Below, in pieces: positions 34,000 to 43,182 of a stretch of DNA of 64,000 bases. This DNA comes from an uncultured Clostridia bacterium (lineage in GTDB: Bacteria > Bacillota > Clostridia > Oscillospirales > Acutalibacteraceae). The DNA is taken from positions 1-64,000 of the forward strand of contig CALWUY010000052.1 in NCBI GenBank assembly GCA_944384855.1, given 5' to 3'. Positions within the stretch are counted from its first letter, which is position 1; each line of letters starts with the position of its first letter. Made by a program: the position numbers and the translations under genes. The notes beneath the pieces were generated by a model. The model did no database searches. It was given only the letters and a program-made list of their open reading frames with translations, and was not told the DNA's origin.

Positions 34000-35550
34000 A
34001 TGCCTTATATTCCCTATATTATAGGCGGCGTTGTCGCTGTCCTGGCTGCGGCAGGGGGCTTTATTGCCGGACTTATTCACCGCCGCAAATCAGCCGAAGC
34101 TGCAATAGGCTCAGCTGAAGAAGAAGCCAGACGCATCTTAAGCGATGCCATGAAAAACGCCGAATCAAGAAAAAAAGAAGTTTTACTCGAAGCAAAAGAC
34201 GAAATTCATCAACTGCGGCAGGAAACAGAAAAAGACCTGCGCGAACGCCGTGCGGAAGTACAGCGACAGGAACACCGGATTCAGCAAAAAGAAGAAACTC
34301 TTGACCGGAAGACCGATAATTTAGAGGCAAAAGAAGAAAAACTTGCCTTGAAATCCAAAGAAATCGAAGAAAAGCTCACTGAATGCGACCGTATCAAGCA
34401 AAGCCAAATGGATCTGCTTGAAAAAATTTCGGGATTTACAAAAGAGCAGGCGAAAGCTCATCTTCTGCAGCTGCTTGACGGTGAGCTCACCCACGAAAAA
34501 GCTGTCAAAATTCTGGAATTTGAACAGCAGACCAAAGACGATGCGGACCGTATTGCCAAAAATATTTTAGGACAGGCAATTCAGCGCTGCGCCGCCGATC
34601 ATTCCTCTGAAATGACGGTTTCTGTGGTACCGCTGCCTAATGATGAAATGAAAGGAAGAATCATCGGCCGCGAAGGACGAAACATCAGAGCTTTGGAAAC
34701 CGCCACCGGGGTTGACCTCATTATAGACGATACACCCGAAGCCATCACGCTTTCAAGTTTTGATCCGGTCAGACGCGAAATTGCCCGTGTCACGCTTGAA
34801 AAGCTGGTACTTGACGGGCGTATTCATCCGGGCAGAATAGAAGAAACCGTTGCAAAAGCCACTGCTGAGGTTGAAGCCACCATAAAACAGGAAGGCGAAC
34901 GTGCAATGATAGAGGCAGGTATACACAACCTGCACCCAGAAATCGTTAAACTTATCGGCAAACTGCGCTACCGCACAAGCTACGGCCAGAATGTACTCAA
35001 CCATTCGCTTGAAGTTTGTTATATTTCCGGTCTGCTTGCGGCAGAGCTGGGAGCCGATGTTACATTGGCCAAACGCGCGGGACTGCTTCATGACATAGGA
35101 AAAGCGCTTGATCATGAACAGGAAGGTTCGCACATACAGTTAGGTGTAGAAGCCGCCAAGAAATACCGTGAAAATGATGTTGTTATCAACGCTATACAGG
35201 CTCACCACGGTGACGTTGAACCTAAAACTATCATCGCTTTCATAGTTCAGGCGGCAGACGCTGTTTCGGCGGCCCGTCCCGGAGCGAGAAGAGAAAACAT
35301 TGAAAACTACATAAAACGGCTCGAAAAACTTGAGGAAATCGCCAATTCCTTCAGCGGAGTCGACACTTCTTTCGCAATACAAGCAGGAAGAGAAATACGC
35401 ATTGTTGTTAAACCGGAAGCTGTATCTGACGATCAGATGGTACTCATGTCTCATGAAATAGCTCAGCGTATTGAAAACGAACTTGAGTATCCCGGTCAGA
35501 TAAAAGTAAATGTAATTCGTGAAAGCCGTGCAGTTGACTATGCAAAATAA
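34000..35550 (+). CDS. rny: Ribonuclease Y
   Basis: A 516-residue membrane-anchored endoribonuclease that starts mRNA decay in Firmicutes. An N-terminal membrane segment (about 5-25) is followed by a long coiled coil (about 30-170, rich in E/K/R/Q), a KH domain ([28 protein letters not shown], about 207-260) and an HD phosphohydrolase domain ([17 protein letters not shown], about 325-425). Length and order match RNase Y. GGAGG precedes the ATG by 6 nt. It overlaps the LUD-domain gene. Confidence 0.97.
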   Translation: MPYIPYIIGGVVAVLAAAGGFIAGLIHRRKSAEAAIGSAEEEARRILSDAMKNAESRKKEVLLEAKDEIHQLRQETEKDLRERRAEVQRQEHRIQQKEETLDRKTDNLEAKEEKLALKSKEIEEKLTECDRIKQSQMDLLEKISGFTKEQAKAHLLQLLDGELTHEKAVKILEFEQQTKDDADRIAKNILGQAIQRCAADHSSEMTVSVVPLPNDEMKGRIIGREGRNIRALETATGVDLIIDDTPEAITLSSFDPVRREIARVTLEKLVLDGRIHPGRIEETVAKATAEVEATIKQEGERAMIEAGIHNLHPEIVKLIGKLRYRTSYGQNVLNHSLEVCYISGLLAAELGADVTLAKRAGLLHDIGKALDHEQEGSHIQLGVEAAKKYRENDVVINAIQAHHGDVEPKTIIAFIVQAADAVSAARPGARRENIENYIKRLEKLEEIANSFSGVDTSFAIQAGREIRIVVKPEAVSDDQMVLMSHEIAQRIENELEYPGQIKVNVIRESRAVDYAK

Positions 35551-36211
35551 TAAAACACTAACAGAAAAAATACAAAATGTTATAAAAGCGCTTGAAAACA
35601 ATAATATGAGAGGCATCTATGTAAAAAAAGCGTCTGAGATCCCGGGCATTGTGAAAGATATGCTTTTCCCGGGCTGTGTAATTACGGCAGGCGGATCTGT
35701 ATCGCTTTCAGAAAGCGGTGTCTCAGATGTTATAAATTCAGATAAATACAATTTTCTCGACCGTTCAAAAAAAGGTATCTCTGCCGAGGAACAGCAGGAA
35801 ATTTTCAAAGCAGCAATAGGATGCGATTTCTTTTTCTGCTCTACCAACGCCATTACCGAAAACGGAGAACTTATTAATGTTGACGGATTTTGTAACCGTA
35901 TATCTTCAATCGCTTTCGGACCTAAAAAAGTAATAATGGTTGTCGGCTCAAACAAGATAGTAAAGGATTTAGACGAAGGCCTCCTGCGTATAAAAAAGGT
36001 CGCAGCGCCGAAAAACTGTGCAAGACTGGGATCCGATACTCCGTGCGCTAAGTTAGGCCATTGTGTTTCGCTTAGTAAAAGCGACAATCCGGATATTACA
36101 GACGGATGCGCGTGCGACAGCAGAATCTGCTGCAGTTATCTGATAAGCGCAAGACAACGAATAAAGGACCGTATAACCGTTATACTTTGTGAGGAGCCGC
36201 TCGGTTACTGA
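35540..36211 (+). CDS. LUD-domain (DUF162) protein
   Basis: A 223-residue protein of the LutC/YkgG-like LUD fold. [17 protein letters not shown] is the nucleotide/phosphate loop and [37 protein letters not shown] the conserved second block. The tail contains eight Cys ([26 protein letters not shown]), as in clostridial LUD proteins. LUD members include the lactate utilisation subunit LutC, but no lutA or lutB lies nearby, so the substrate is unknown. The start is uncertain: the ATG at 35540 overlaps rny by 11 nt, and the GTG at 35519 is an alternative; neither has a good ribosome site, suggesting translational coupling. Confidence 0.78.
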   Translation: MQNNKTLTEKIQNVIKALENNNMRGIYVKKASEIPGIVKDMLFPGCVITAGGSVSLSESGVSDVINSDKYNFLDRSKKGISAEEQQEIFKAAIGCDFFFCSTNAITENGELINVDGFCNRISSIAFGPKKVIMVVGSNKIVKDLDEGLLRIKKVAAPKNCARLGSDTPCAKLGHCVSLSKSDNPDITDGCACDSRICCSYLISARQRIKDRITVILCEEPLGY

Positions 36212-36260
36212 TCAGGTTCAAAATATCAGTACGGTAAAGCAATCTATAAATTTCAATTAA

Positions 36261-36292
36261 AAAGGCATCAGTCAGCTGACTGATGCCTTTTA
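36261..36292 (+). terminator. Terminator of rny-LUD
   Basis: AAAGGCATCAGTCA and its perfect complement meet around a central GCTGAC, followed by TTTATTAT. The remaining 36293-36400 is unremarkable AT-rich DNA. Confidence 0.85.
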
Positions 36293-36400
36293 TTATAATT
36301 TCCGCTGATAACTCAAAAACAAAAACGCAAAACATTTTGCCGTCGCTTTCAAATTAACACGGTCACGGTTTTTCCATTTTTGTAAACTCTGCGCTCCGCC

Positions 36401-36712
36401 TCAGATATACTTGATTATAAGCTCGGTTATAAAAACCACCGCGCAGGAACAGACAGCCACACCGAACAGACTTACTCCGAAATATGCCAGCGCTATACCG
36501 GACACCAGCGCTAAAAGTCCCGACCAAAAACTGTTTGTAGCTTCCAGTATAGCGGGAAAAGTCATTACGGACAGCGTAACATACGGCACATAGAAAAGAA
36601 ACGAGCGAAGTGTTTTATTTGTAATTTTTTTTCTTATCAATGTAAGCGGCAGAAGTCTTATGAGATAGGTTACCGCAAACATTATAAATATGTAGACATA
36701 AATATTATTCAT
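36401..36712 (-). CDS. azlD: AzlD-family branched-chain amino-acid exporter subunit
   Basis: A 103-residue membrane protein with four hydrophobic segments. AVTYLIRLLPLTLIRKKI and SFLFYVPYVTLSVMTFPAIL are the AzlD signature. Together with AzlC it exports branched-chain amino acids or analogues such as 4-azaleucine. The ATG at 36712 has GAGGAGG upstream and overlaps azlC by 8 nt. Confidence 0.9.
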   Translation of the reverse strand: MNNIYVYIFIMFAVTYLIRLLPLTLIRKKITNKTLRSFLFYVPYVTLSVMTFPAILEATNSFWSGLLALVSGIALAYFGVSLFGVAVCSCAVVFITELIIKYI

Positions 36713-37415
36713 CGGCTTCCTCCTCGATCGGGAAAAGTATTGCGGCAGCAAATGAAATCGCTACCGTAAGAATAATAACCCTTACTCCTGAGGATATTTC
36801 ACTTAAAAGCGGAAGCTTTGAAAACGCGAACGAAAGTATCATTGACACAGTTACGAGAAAAGCTATCACCCGATTTTTGCGCGCAGGCGGGATTATTATT
36901 GCCAGGAACATTCCGTAAAGTCCCACGCTTAAAGCGCTTACAAGGCTGCCGGGAAGGATATCACCCATTATTACTCCGAAAAAAGCTCCTAATGCCCAGC
37001 CGGGTATTGCCACTGTCATCGCGCCGTAATTATAAAAAGGATTGAGCCTGCCGTTTACAGCTATCGAAATACCGAAAATTTCATCCGTTACGTCAAACGC
37101 CACGAGCGCCCTGTTCAAAACAGAGGTATCGGGGGCAAGTTTCTGGCTTAAAGACGCCGACATCAGAAGATACCGTGCGTTTACTATAAGCTGGGACACA
37201 GCCATAGCAATATACCCTCCGCCTTCGGCAATAATCTCAAAACCGGCATATCCTCCCGCAGACGCGTTGGTAAGTCCGGTAGCTATCAGAGCCTGAAAAG
37301 CCGTGAGTCCGGCCTTTGCCGCCACTATGCCCAGAGTAAACGAAACCGCGAAATAACCCAAAGCTATCGGAATACCGTCTATAATTCCCTTTTTATACCA
37401 TTTTGAATTGTTCAT
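36705..37415 (-). CDS. azlC: AzlC-family branched-chain amino-acid exporter subunit
   Basis: A 236-residue membrane protein with about six to eight segments. GIPIALGYFAVSFTLGIVAAKAGLT and GLTNASAGGYAGFEI start the family pattern, and NARYLLMSASLSQKL, FDVTDEIFGIS follow. The ATG at 37415 (MNNSKWYKK) is preferred over a TTG five codons upstream. Upstream DNA to 37656 holds only a hairpin. Confidence 0.92.
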   Translation of the reverse strand: MNNSKWYKKGIIDGIPIALGYFAVSFTLGIVAAKAGLTAFQALIATGLTNASAGGYAGFEIIAEGGGYIAMAVSQLIVNARYLLMSASLSQKLAPDTSVLNRALVAFDVTDEIFGISIAVNGRLNPFYNYGAMTVAIPGWALGAFFGVIMGDILPGSLVSALSVGLYGMFLAIIIPPARKNRVIAFLVTVSMILSFAFSKLPLLSEISSGVRVIILTVAISFAAAILFPIEEEADE

Positions 37416-37500
37416 AAACAATATCACCAAATATTTATTTTACAATCAAAACCCCGTTTCGTCAATCTGTTTTATGAAATTTATTTGCCTTAAGCGTAAA

Positions 37501-37536
37501 ACAAACCTGCCAAAGCATAAAACTTCAGCAGGTTTG
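37501..37536 (-). terminator. Possible terminator of the asp23 gene
   Basis: Read leftward: CAAACCTGC (37536-37528) pairs with GCAGGTTTG (37510-37502), followed by TTTTACG. The T-run is short. The rest of 37416-37656 shows no gene. Confidence 0.5.
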
Positions 37537-37656
37537 ATATTATTTTTAACCTTTGACTGCGGAATCATTTTGATTCTACCGAAACCAATACATTATTATA
37601 TCTTCCGTCTGACTGCCGGCCTGTTTTGCTTACACGCCTGTGCCGGCTGCTCAAAA

Positions 37657-38013
37657 TCACTCTTTGTCTGACTCTTCATCGGTTACCTTGACATCGGCAA
37701 CAATTACATTCACCTGTGTTACTACGGTGCCGGCCATGGTCTGAACCTTATCCTTGATATTTTCCTGTACTTTTTCCGCTACTTCCTTGACTTTTGCTTT
37801 TTTATCAACGCAAATATACGCACTTATCTTAACAGCCCCGTTGACTGCCTCTATTTTAACTCCTTTAAAGGCATTCTTATTCTTGACCGCTCCCTTAAGA
37901 TCAATAGATTTTTTTGAAAGTCCTACAACTCCGTCAACTTCTTTTGCCGCGATTTCAGCCATCTTTTCCAGCACTTCTGTATTTATTGAAAGTTCAGTCT
38001 TTATTTTATCCAT
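37657..38013 (-). CDS. Asp23/Gls24-family envelope stress protein
   Basis: A 118-residue protein. INTEVLEKMAEIAAKEVDGVVGLSKK and VKISAYICVDKKAKVKEVAEKVQENIKDKVQTMAG match Asp23/Gls24 (YqhY/YloU-type). These proteins attach to membranes and respond to envelope stress. It is the first gene left of spoIIIAH and probably has its own promoter (TATAAT near 38060, reading leftward); the 83-nt gap leaves room for one. In many Clostridia an Asp23 gene follows the spoIIIA operon. Confidence 0.88.
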   Translation of the reverse strand: MDKIKTELSINTEVLEKMAEIAAKEVDGVVGLSKKSIDLKGAVKNKNAFKGVKIEAVNGAVKISAYICVDKKAKVKEVAEKVQENIKDKVQTMAGTVVTQVNVIVADVKVTDEESDKE

Positions 38014-38096
38014 AAGTATCCTCCGTTGTGTTAAATTCGGAATTTAGGTCGATTTAATTATATTATACCACAATTTACAAATAACACAACTATTTT

Positions 38097-38633
38097 TTAA
38101 GCTACTGGTATTATTTTTATTTTATCTATGGTAAGAGTGGTCTGCTCCGTAACAATATCCTGTATCTGGATAGTCTGCGCGGAAGTCAAACCCTCCGACT
38201 TGACTACAATGCTTATACCGGTATCGTTCATTACCGCAAGCGTTTTTTCAAATCCCTTGGCCTTAAGCAAGGTTTCTATATTGCTTTCGCTTTCTATGCG
38301 GTCACCGATCTCTTCTATTTTAGCCAATGCCGATTTTTTATCTGCATCGGTAAGTTTATCGCTTTTCAAGGTTTCTTCTATAGTTTCGCAGGCTTCCTCT
38401 CTTGCCTGTTCCCTTTCTTCTTTAGCGGTTTCAAAATAATCCTTTTCCTCTTTCGCGTTCGCAGATGTCTGTACCGCAGGGGTATCGGATGTATTATCAA
38501 CGTATGAAGCCTCTCCCAAATATTTGGTGCTTGACGGCAAATACTTGGCATTCAGCCATATCGCCGCTCCCAAAGCCACCAGCATAACAGCTACCGTTAT
38601 CTGTCCTTTGCCTAAAACCTTACCTTTTTTCAT
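38097..38633 (-). CDS. spoIIIAH: Stage III sporulation protein AH
   Basis: A 178-residue mother-cell protein: one N-terminal membrane segment (about 12-30) followed by an acidic coiled region and a C-terminal YscJ/EscJ-like ring domain (ESNIETLLKAKGFEKTLAVMNDTGISIVVKSEGLT). It forms the channel across the septum with SpoIIQ from the forespore. The ATG at 38633 shares one base with the spoIIIAG stop (TAATG) and has GGGAGG upstream. Last gene of the operon. Confidence 0.93.
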   Translation of the reverse strand: MKKGKVLGKGQITVAVMLVALGAAIWLNAKYLPSSTKYLGEASYVDNTSDTPAVQTSANAKEEKDYFETAKEEREQAREEACETIEETLKSDKLTDADKKSALAKIEEIGDRIESESNIETLLKAKGFEKTLAVMNDTGISIVVKSEGLTSAQTIQIQDIVTEQTTLTIDKIKIIPVA

Positions 38634-39181
38634 TATTGCATCCTCCCACAAATATATACTCTTTTTGATGTAATATTAAACGCCGCCGTAACGGTATTTT
38701 TTATTTTTTCATTGATTAATTCGTTGTCTCCTCCCTCGCAAACAATCGCTACTCCCCTGATTTCAGGCATATTTTCTGTTATAAGCAGCGCTTGTTCCCC
38801 TCCGTCAGCCGTTTTTACAGTAATATATCCCTCCTTGAGTTCGGTATCACTGCTTTCAGCCTCGCTTTCGGTCTTATTGGAAGCCGCCTCCTCTTTGGTA
38901 TCCGCGTAAGAATACTTTATCCCGCTTTCAAGCGTTATCACAGCCGTTACCTTTTTACTTCCTGTTATCTGTGTTACCATATCGCATATTTCTTCCTCAA
39001 GCTGCTTACGATACTCCTCCACGGAAATACTATTCCGGCAGTCAGGTTCCGCCTTTTCCGCCGTGTCACCCGACGAAAAAAATGAAGACAGGTATATCAG
39101 CAATATACCCGCAAGACCTGCTATGATGAGTATTTTGGGATTTTTTAACCTCGTTATGTATTTGCTAAGATAATTATTCAT
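38633..39181 (-). CDS. spoIIIAG: Stage III sporulation protein AG
   Basis: A 182-residue protein with one N-terminal membrane segment (about 15-35) and a mother-cell-side ring-forming domain (IRGVAIVCEGGDNELINEKIKNTVTAAFNITSKRVYI). An acidic linker (about 85-105, many E/S) precedes it. SpoIIIAG assembles into a large ring of the feeding-tube channel. It overlaps spoIIIAF by 8 nt. Confidence 0.93.
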   Translation of the reverse strand: MNNYLSKYITRLKNPKILIIAGLAGILLIYLSSFFSSGDTAEKAEPDCRNSISVEEYRKQLEEEICDMVTQITGSKKVTAVITLESGIKYSYADTKEEAASNKTESEAESSDTELKEGYITVKTADGGEQALLITENMPEIRGVAIVCEGGDNELINEKIKNTVTAAFNITSKRVYICGRMQ

Positions 39182-39605
39182 TTACAATCTCAACCTCATA
39201 GTTTTCTGCAACTTCACCCAAAGCATTCCTGATTTTTTCAGCATCCTCGTCAGAAAAAATAATTATCTTACTAATTATTATGCTGCCGTCGGACGCTTTA
39301 TTAGTACAAACTGTAATTTCTTTAAAATTTATTTGTGACTTTGCAAGCGCGTACGCGTAGACCTGCCTGGCCGCCGCCGTATCAAGAGCCTGCGTATCGG
39401 CAGAGGTGTATTCAGGCAGTGTGTAATCGGTATTTCCTCCCCTCACGGCAAAGGATACTCCCACTACCGAGAGCAGAAACGCGAGCGACAGAACATATTT
39501 AACCGATTTGGACATCACGCCGTCAGGACAAAGTATATAAAGTATTCCTATAAATACCGACGAAGCGCAGAATGCGGTGATTAACTGTGAAAAAATTCTC
39601 ATCAT
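39174..39605 (-). CDS. spoIIIAF: Stage III sporulation protein AF
   Basis: A 143-residue protein with two N-terminal membrane segments (about 8-25 and 33-52) and a soluble C-terminal alpha/beta domain (KEITVCTNKASDGSIIISKIIIFSDEDAEKIRNAL), as in SpoIIIAF ring proteins. Overlaps spoIIIAE by 4 nt (ATGA) and spoIIIAG by 8 nt. Confidence 0.92.
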   Translation of the reverse strand: MMRIFSQLITAFCASSVFIGILYILCPDGVMSKSVKYVLSLAFLLSVVGVSFAVRGGNTDYTLPEYTSADTQALDTAAARQVYAYALAKSQINFKEITVCTNKASDGSIIISKIIIFSDEDAEKIRNALGEVAENYEVEIVNE

Positions 39606-40726
39606 GATTTACCTGCCGATACTACTATACTCAATGAAATCACAAACATGGCACATGTAAGCATAATTATGCCTATTATCACCGAAATAACCGTATCCAC
39701 ACTTCTCAGAAGCCCGGATATCTTGCCAAGTGAAAATAAATCAGACACAACCGCGTTAAGCATAAGGACTATACGCCATATAAACAGCTCTGCCAAGAGC
39801 GGTAAAAATATGGCGCAGCATGCTATTACCCCGTACACCCCTACGGATGACTTCAGTATACCCATCGACGCTGTTACCGTGGTAAGCGCTTCGGACAGCA
39901 CGGTACCCGCAACCGGTACTGATGAGCCGACTATAAATTTTGCGGTTTTAAGCGCCAGCGTATCGGCCGAGGCGTTGACCGCCGTCTGAATACTGAGTAT
40001 CCCCACAAAAACCGTCGTCATGAGCGACATTATCCAGAATGCTATTTTTTTTATCCCGTCCGCTATACCGGACCTTGTCAGAAGCGGTGAAACCGAAGTG
40101 GCAATACTTATCGCCAGAAAACCGCTTAAAAGCGGTATAACTATAAAATTTGAAATATAGCTTACCGCCTGTGCCGCTCCCAAAAGCAGAGCGCTCATCG
40201 ATACTGAAGTTACCGCCGATCCGGACGAAGCTACTATCACCGCAAACACCGGTACAAAAGCCGTCATGAAAACCGCACATCCCTGCATAGCGTTAACGCT
40301 GGCGGTTATAACCGATATCACCGGCACACATATAACCGCGGCAACCGAAAGAACCGTCGCATAAAGGGCGGTTGTTGCCGCCGAGCTCCCTGTTTCCATG
40401 CCACTTAGGGCGGCGCTTATTATGATGACCGAAAATATGGCCGCACCTGCCGCAAGAGGACTTTTTGCCCCTGATTTCAAAAATTCCCATATATGAGAAA
40501 ATACATTCTCAGAAGTCAATGAGTTGACCCAATCGGGATTTTCGGGATCAATGCCGTTTTCCGCTAAATAATCGGCGGTTTCATCAGGAAGGCTTTCTTT
40601 TATTCGGTCCGCTTCGCTGAGTTCATACTGTTCTTTGTAGATTTCGTTATCGTCCGGCTGTTGGGCAGAACATTTAACTGAAAACACAAAAACAAACGCA
40701 AAAATCAAAATTACATATCTTTTCAT
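39602..40726 (-). CDS. spoIIIAE: Stage III sporulation protein AE
   Basis: A 374-residue polytopic membrane protein with a cleavable signal (about 1-21) and roughly eight to ten further segments. It belongs to the SpoIIIAE permease-like family that sits at the base of the feeding-tube channel. Overlaps of 4 nt on both sides show tight coupling with spoIIIAD and spoIIIAF. Confidence 0.92.
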   Translation of the reverse strand: MKRYVILIFAFVFVFSVKCSAQQPDDNEIYKEQYELSEADRIKESLPDETADYLAENGIDPENPDWVNSLTSENVFSHIWEFLKSGAKSPLAAGAAIFSVIIISAALSGMETGSSAATTALYATVLSVAAVICVPVISVITASVNAMQGCAVFMTAFVPVFAVIVASSGSAVTSVSMSALLLGAAQAVSYISNFIVIPLLSGFLAISIATSVSPLLTRSGIADGIKKIAFWIMSLMTTVFVGILSIQTAVNASADTLALKTAKFIVGSSVPVAGTVLSEALTTVTASMGILKSSVGVYGVIACCAIFLPLLAELFIWRIVLMLNAVVSDLFSLGKISGLLRSVDTVISVIIGIIMLTCAMFVISLSIVVSAGKS

Positions 40727-41115
40727 TTTACAAACCCCACGGCTATTTCAAGCACTGCCGTTATAAGCGGAACCGAAAGCAAAAATATCGCGCATTTGCC
40801 CGCAAGCTCGGCCTTGGTTGCCAGGGAGGTCTGTCCACTGTCACGGCATGCATCCGCAATAAACGAAGTAACATAACCTATACCCACTGCCTTGAGAGCT
40901 ACCTTGAAATATTCACTCTGAGCGCCGTATTCCTCCAGCTTTTGCCTGATATCCATCAAAGGTTCCGATATGTATCTGACAATCATCAGTGTTATGCATA
41001 CTCCCGCCGCTACCGAAATAAATAACGCATATTCGCTGTTGCTTTGTCTGGCCATCACGCTGAAGGCGGCTACTACCAGGCATAATGCCAGTATCTTAAA
41101 TAAAGCTTCCGTCAT
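40723..41115 (-). CDS. spoIIIAD: Stage III sporulation protein AD
   Basis: A 130-residue membrane protein with four segments; VALKAVGIGYVTSFIADACRDSGQTSLATKAELAGKCAI is the family signature. It works with SpoIIIAC. Overlaps spoIIIAC and spoIIIAE by 4 nt each. Confidence 0.95.
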   Translation of the reverse strand: MTEALFKILALCLVVAAFSVMARQSNSEYALFISVAAGVCITLMIVRYISEPLMDIRQKLEEYGAQSEYFKVALKAVGIGYVTSFIADACRDSGQTSLATKAELAGKCAIFLLSVPLITAVLEIAVGFVK

Positions 41116-41306
41116 AATCCGAAAAGATTTTTTACCGTAGTAAACAAATCGGCTACGGCGTTTACTACCATAAGCAGCACTACCACAAGCCCCGCAAGCG
41201 TTGTGAGCATCGCCTGCTCCTCCCTGCCGGAACGTATCAGCACCTGATTTAATACGGTTACTATAATTCCTATAGCGGCTATTTTAAATATAAAATTCAC
41301 ATCCAT
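41112..41306 (-). CDS. spoIIIAC: Stage III sporulation protein AC
   Basis: A 64-residue protein with two membrane segments; the Gly/Val-rich IAAIGIIVTVLNQVLIRSGREEQA start is characteristic. It is related to SpoIIIAD and lies between spoIIIAB and spoIIIAD, the standard position. Confidence 0.95.
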   Translation of the reverse strand: MDVNFIFKIAAIGIIVTVLNQVLIRSGREEQAMLTTLAGLVVVLLMVVNAVADLFTTVKNLFGL

Positions 41307-41316
41307 TTTATTACTC

Positions 41317-41772
41317 CTACAAAAAGAATATGCAGATAAACACTCCCGCCGAAATTCCCAGAATATTATAAAGTTTGCAAAGCTTTTCAGCGTTTATTTC
41401 CGCTTCACCGGCTTGTTTATTTATAAGCTCTGCAAAAAGCCTGGTGCGTTCATATTCACTGTCTTTATCTTCCGCTCCCAAATCCGAGAAAAACTCGTTT
41501 AGTAAATCTATATCGCCCTTTTCCAAAAAACAGCTGTCAAAACAAATTTTACCGTCCTGCATATACACCGTACCTTCTTCAAAACACAGCGGCAAAATTA
41601 CCCCTATTTCTCCTGCACCCGTTTTTATTCTCTCGGCCAAAACAGTTATTGACCGGTAAACCGCACTTAACCGCTGCGCTCGTTTCCTTATTGTACGGGA
41701 TTTATAAAAACCTCCCATGGCGCATACACAAAAAATAACAGCAAGTCCGGTAATTTTAAACAGCAGTGACAC
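41317..41772 (-). CDS. spoIIIAB: Stage III sporulation protein AB
   Basis: A 151-residue protein with a membrane segment at each end (about 5-22 and 133-150) and a helical domain between, resembling type II secretion GspF-like helices as described for SpoIIIAB. Overlaps spoIIIAA by 17 nt; 10 nt separate it from spoIIIAC. Confidence 0.92.
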   Translation of the reverse strand: MSLLFKITGLAVIFCVCAMGGFYKSRTIRKRAQRLSAVYRSITVLAERIKTGAGEIGVILPLCFEEGTVYMQDGKICFDSCFLEKGDIDLLNEFFSDLGAEDKDSEYERTRLFAELINKQAGEAEINAEKLCKLYNILGISAGVFICIFFL

Positions 41773-42688
41773 GGAAAAGCTCCTTTGCGGATATCAGTTT
41801 TATGTTTGAACTGTGAAGAATCGGCAGCAGGGCTATGTTGGATATGGCTCCGCTTTTTATGAGCTTTGCCGTTACACTTCTCTGTGTCAGCTCCGAAGCA
41901 GAACCTATATGAGCCGTTGTTATAATTTGCACTCCCGAATGAAAGCTTTGGCGTACACTTTCAAGCTCCGAATCAGAGCCTATTTCATCAAATGCCACTA
42001 CCTCCGGAAACATTGTCCTTATAGCGGTTTCTATTCCCGCCGCTTTGTCGTATGTCATCAAAACGTCCGTATTTAATCCCAGATCGTTTTTTCTTGATCC
42101 TCCGAAGCCTCCGCTTATCTCTCCTCTTGAGTCTATTACCGCTATTCTCTTCATCCGGCCGGCAGCCCCGTTTGAAATCTGCCTTACAAGATCTCTAAGC
42201 ACTGTTGTCTTTCCGCTTCCCGGAGCGCCCGCTATAAGCAGTCCTCCTGAAAGATTTGCCCTTACAATACTGTTCGCCGCTCCTAACACCTCACGGGCTA
42301 TCCTTATGTTTATTGAGGTTATATCCCTCATATTGCCGCTGTCGCTGAGGGTTCCGCAGACACCTGCCCTGCATCCGTTTTTCATCATTATAAAACCGTT
42401 TCTGAGTTCCTCTCCGTGGGCATATACCGATCCCCCGCACAGAAGCTTGAAACATTCCGCCATATCTTCTCCGGACGCGCAGGCCAAATCATCACGGTAA
42501 CTGAAAGAGATTCTTCCGTCCTTTGTGACAAACACAGTATCGCCCGACACCGTAAGCGCAAGCGGCAGTCCGGTTCTCAGTCTTATTTCTTCCGCGTTGC
42601 TTTTTACCGTGGGAGAAAGTTTTTCAAAAATTTCTTTGAGTCCCCGGCTCAAAGCGTATGTTGCTGCTTCAAATGATTTTGTTTCCAT
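41756..42688 (-). CDS. spoIIIAA: Stage III sporulation protein AA, secretion-type ATPase
   Basis: A 310-residue cytoplasmic ATPase of the PilT/GspE-like class. Walker A GAPGSGKTTVLRDL (about residue 160), Walker B VVAFDEIGS, and HIGSASELTQRSVTAKLIKSGAIS at the C-terminus. It powers the SpoIIIA channel from the mother cell. The ATG at 42688 has AGAGGT 6 nt upstream; the ATG ten codons earlier does not. First gene of the eight-gene operon. Confidence 0.95.
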   Translation of the reverse strand: METKSFEAATYALSRGLKEIFEKLSPTVKSNAEEIRLRTGLPLALTVSGDTVFVTKDGRISFSYRDDLACASGEDMAECFKLLCGGSVYAHGEELRNGFIMMKNGCRAGVCGTLSDSGNMRDITSINIRIAREVLGAANSIVRANLSGGLLIAGAPGSGKTTVLRDLVRQISNGAAGRMKRIAVIDSRGEISGGFGGSRKNDLGLNTDVLMTYDKAAGIETAIRTMFPEVVAFDEIGSDSELESVRQSFHSGVQIITTAHIGSASELTQRSVTAKLIKSGAISNIALLPILHSSNIKLISAKELFRVTAV

Positions 42689-42734
42689 ATCTTTACCTCT
42701 AATCTTCTTATACTTCATCCGTCAAGCCTAATTC

Positions 42735-42742
42735 ATAATATG
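42735..42742 (-). promoter_or_regulatory. Possible sigma-E -10 box of spoIIIA
   Basis: Read leftward, CATATTAT fits the sigma-E -10 pattern (CATAnnnT), 46 nt before the spoIIIAA ATG. The -35 about 15 bp upstream (TTCTAT) is only a partial match. spoIIIA operons are sigma-E dependent in Bacillus, which makes it worth noting despite the weak -35. Confidence 0.3.
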
Positions 42743-42816
42743 CAACGGTTGTCCTACATAGAACGCAATATTTTTGTTTTTTGGGGAAAGATACTAAAAA
42801 ACAAGGTCGGTTGATA

Positions 42817-43182
42817 ATGAAAAAATTTTCCAAAACCTCTCTGCTTACCGCGGTTACAGGTCTTACTATAGGTATGGTTAACGGTCTTTTGGGGGCCGGA
42901 GGCGGTATGCTCGCGGTACCTCTGCTGAAAAAATCAGGACTTGACCAGAAAGAGGCCCATTCAAACGCCGTAGCTGTTATACTGCCCATAAGTATACTCA
43001 GCGCGGCTTTATACCTTTATAAGAATTATGTCGGTTTGACACAGGCACTCCCCTATATACCGGCAGGGCTTTTGGGCGCGGTAGCGGGAACTTATCTGCT
43101 CAAAAAAATATCTCCGTTATGGCTTAAGCGCATATTCGGTTTGTTTATGGTATACGCAGGCGTCCGCCTGCTTCTCAAATGA
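42817..43182 (+). CDS. TSUP/TauE-SafE family permease, first half
   Basis: A 121-residue membrane protein with about four segments, corresponding to one half of the eight-segment TSUP (sulfite/organosulfonate exporter) fold: NGLLGAGGGMLAVPLLKKSGLDQKEAHSNAVAVILPISILSA. The ATG at 42817 is used because the in-frame TTG at 42781 has no ribosome site; AAGGTCGG lies upstream but is weak. It overlaps its partner by 4 nt. Anions such as sulfite or sulfoacetate are the usual substrates, not proven here. Confidence 0.85.
   Translation: MKKFSKTSLLTAVTGLTIGMVNGLLGAGGGMLAVPLLKKSGLDQKEAHSNAVAVILPISILSAALYLYKNYVGLTQALPYIPAGLLGAVAGTYLLKKISPLWLKRIFGLFMVYAGVRLLLK

Noticed and set aside
37408..37671. Small rightward gene between azlC and asp23
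   Set aside because: No ribosome site or known motif, and the DNA contains a hairpin typical of a terminator.
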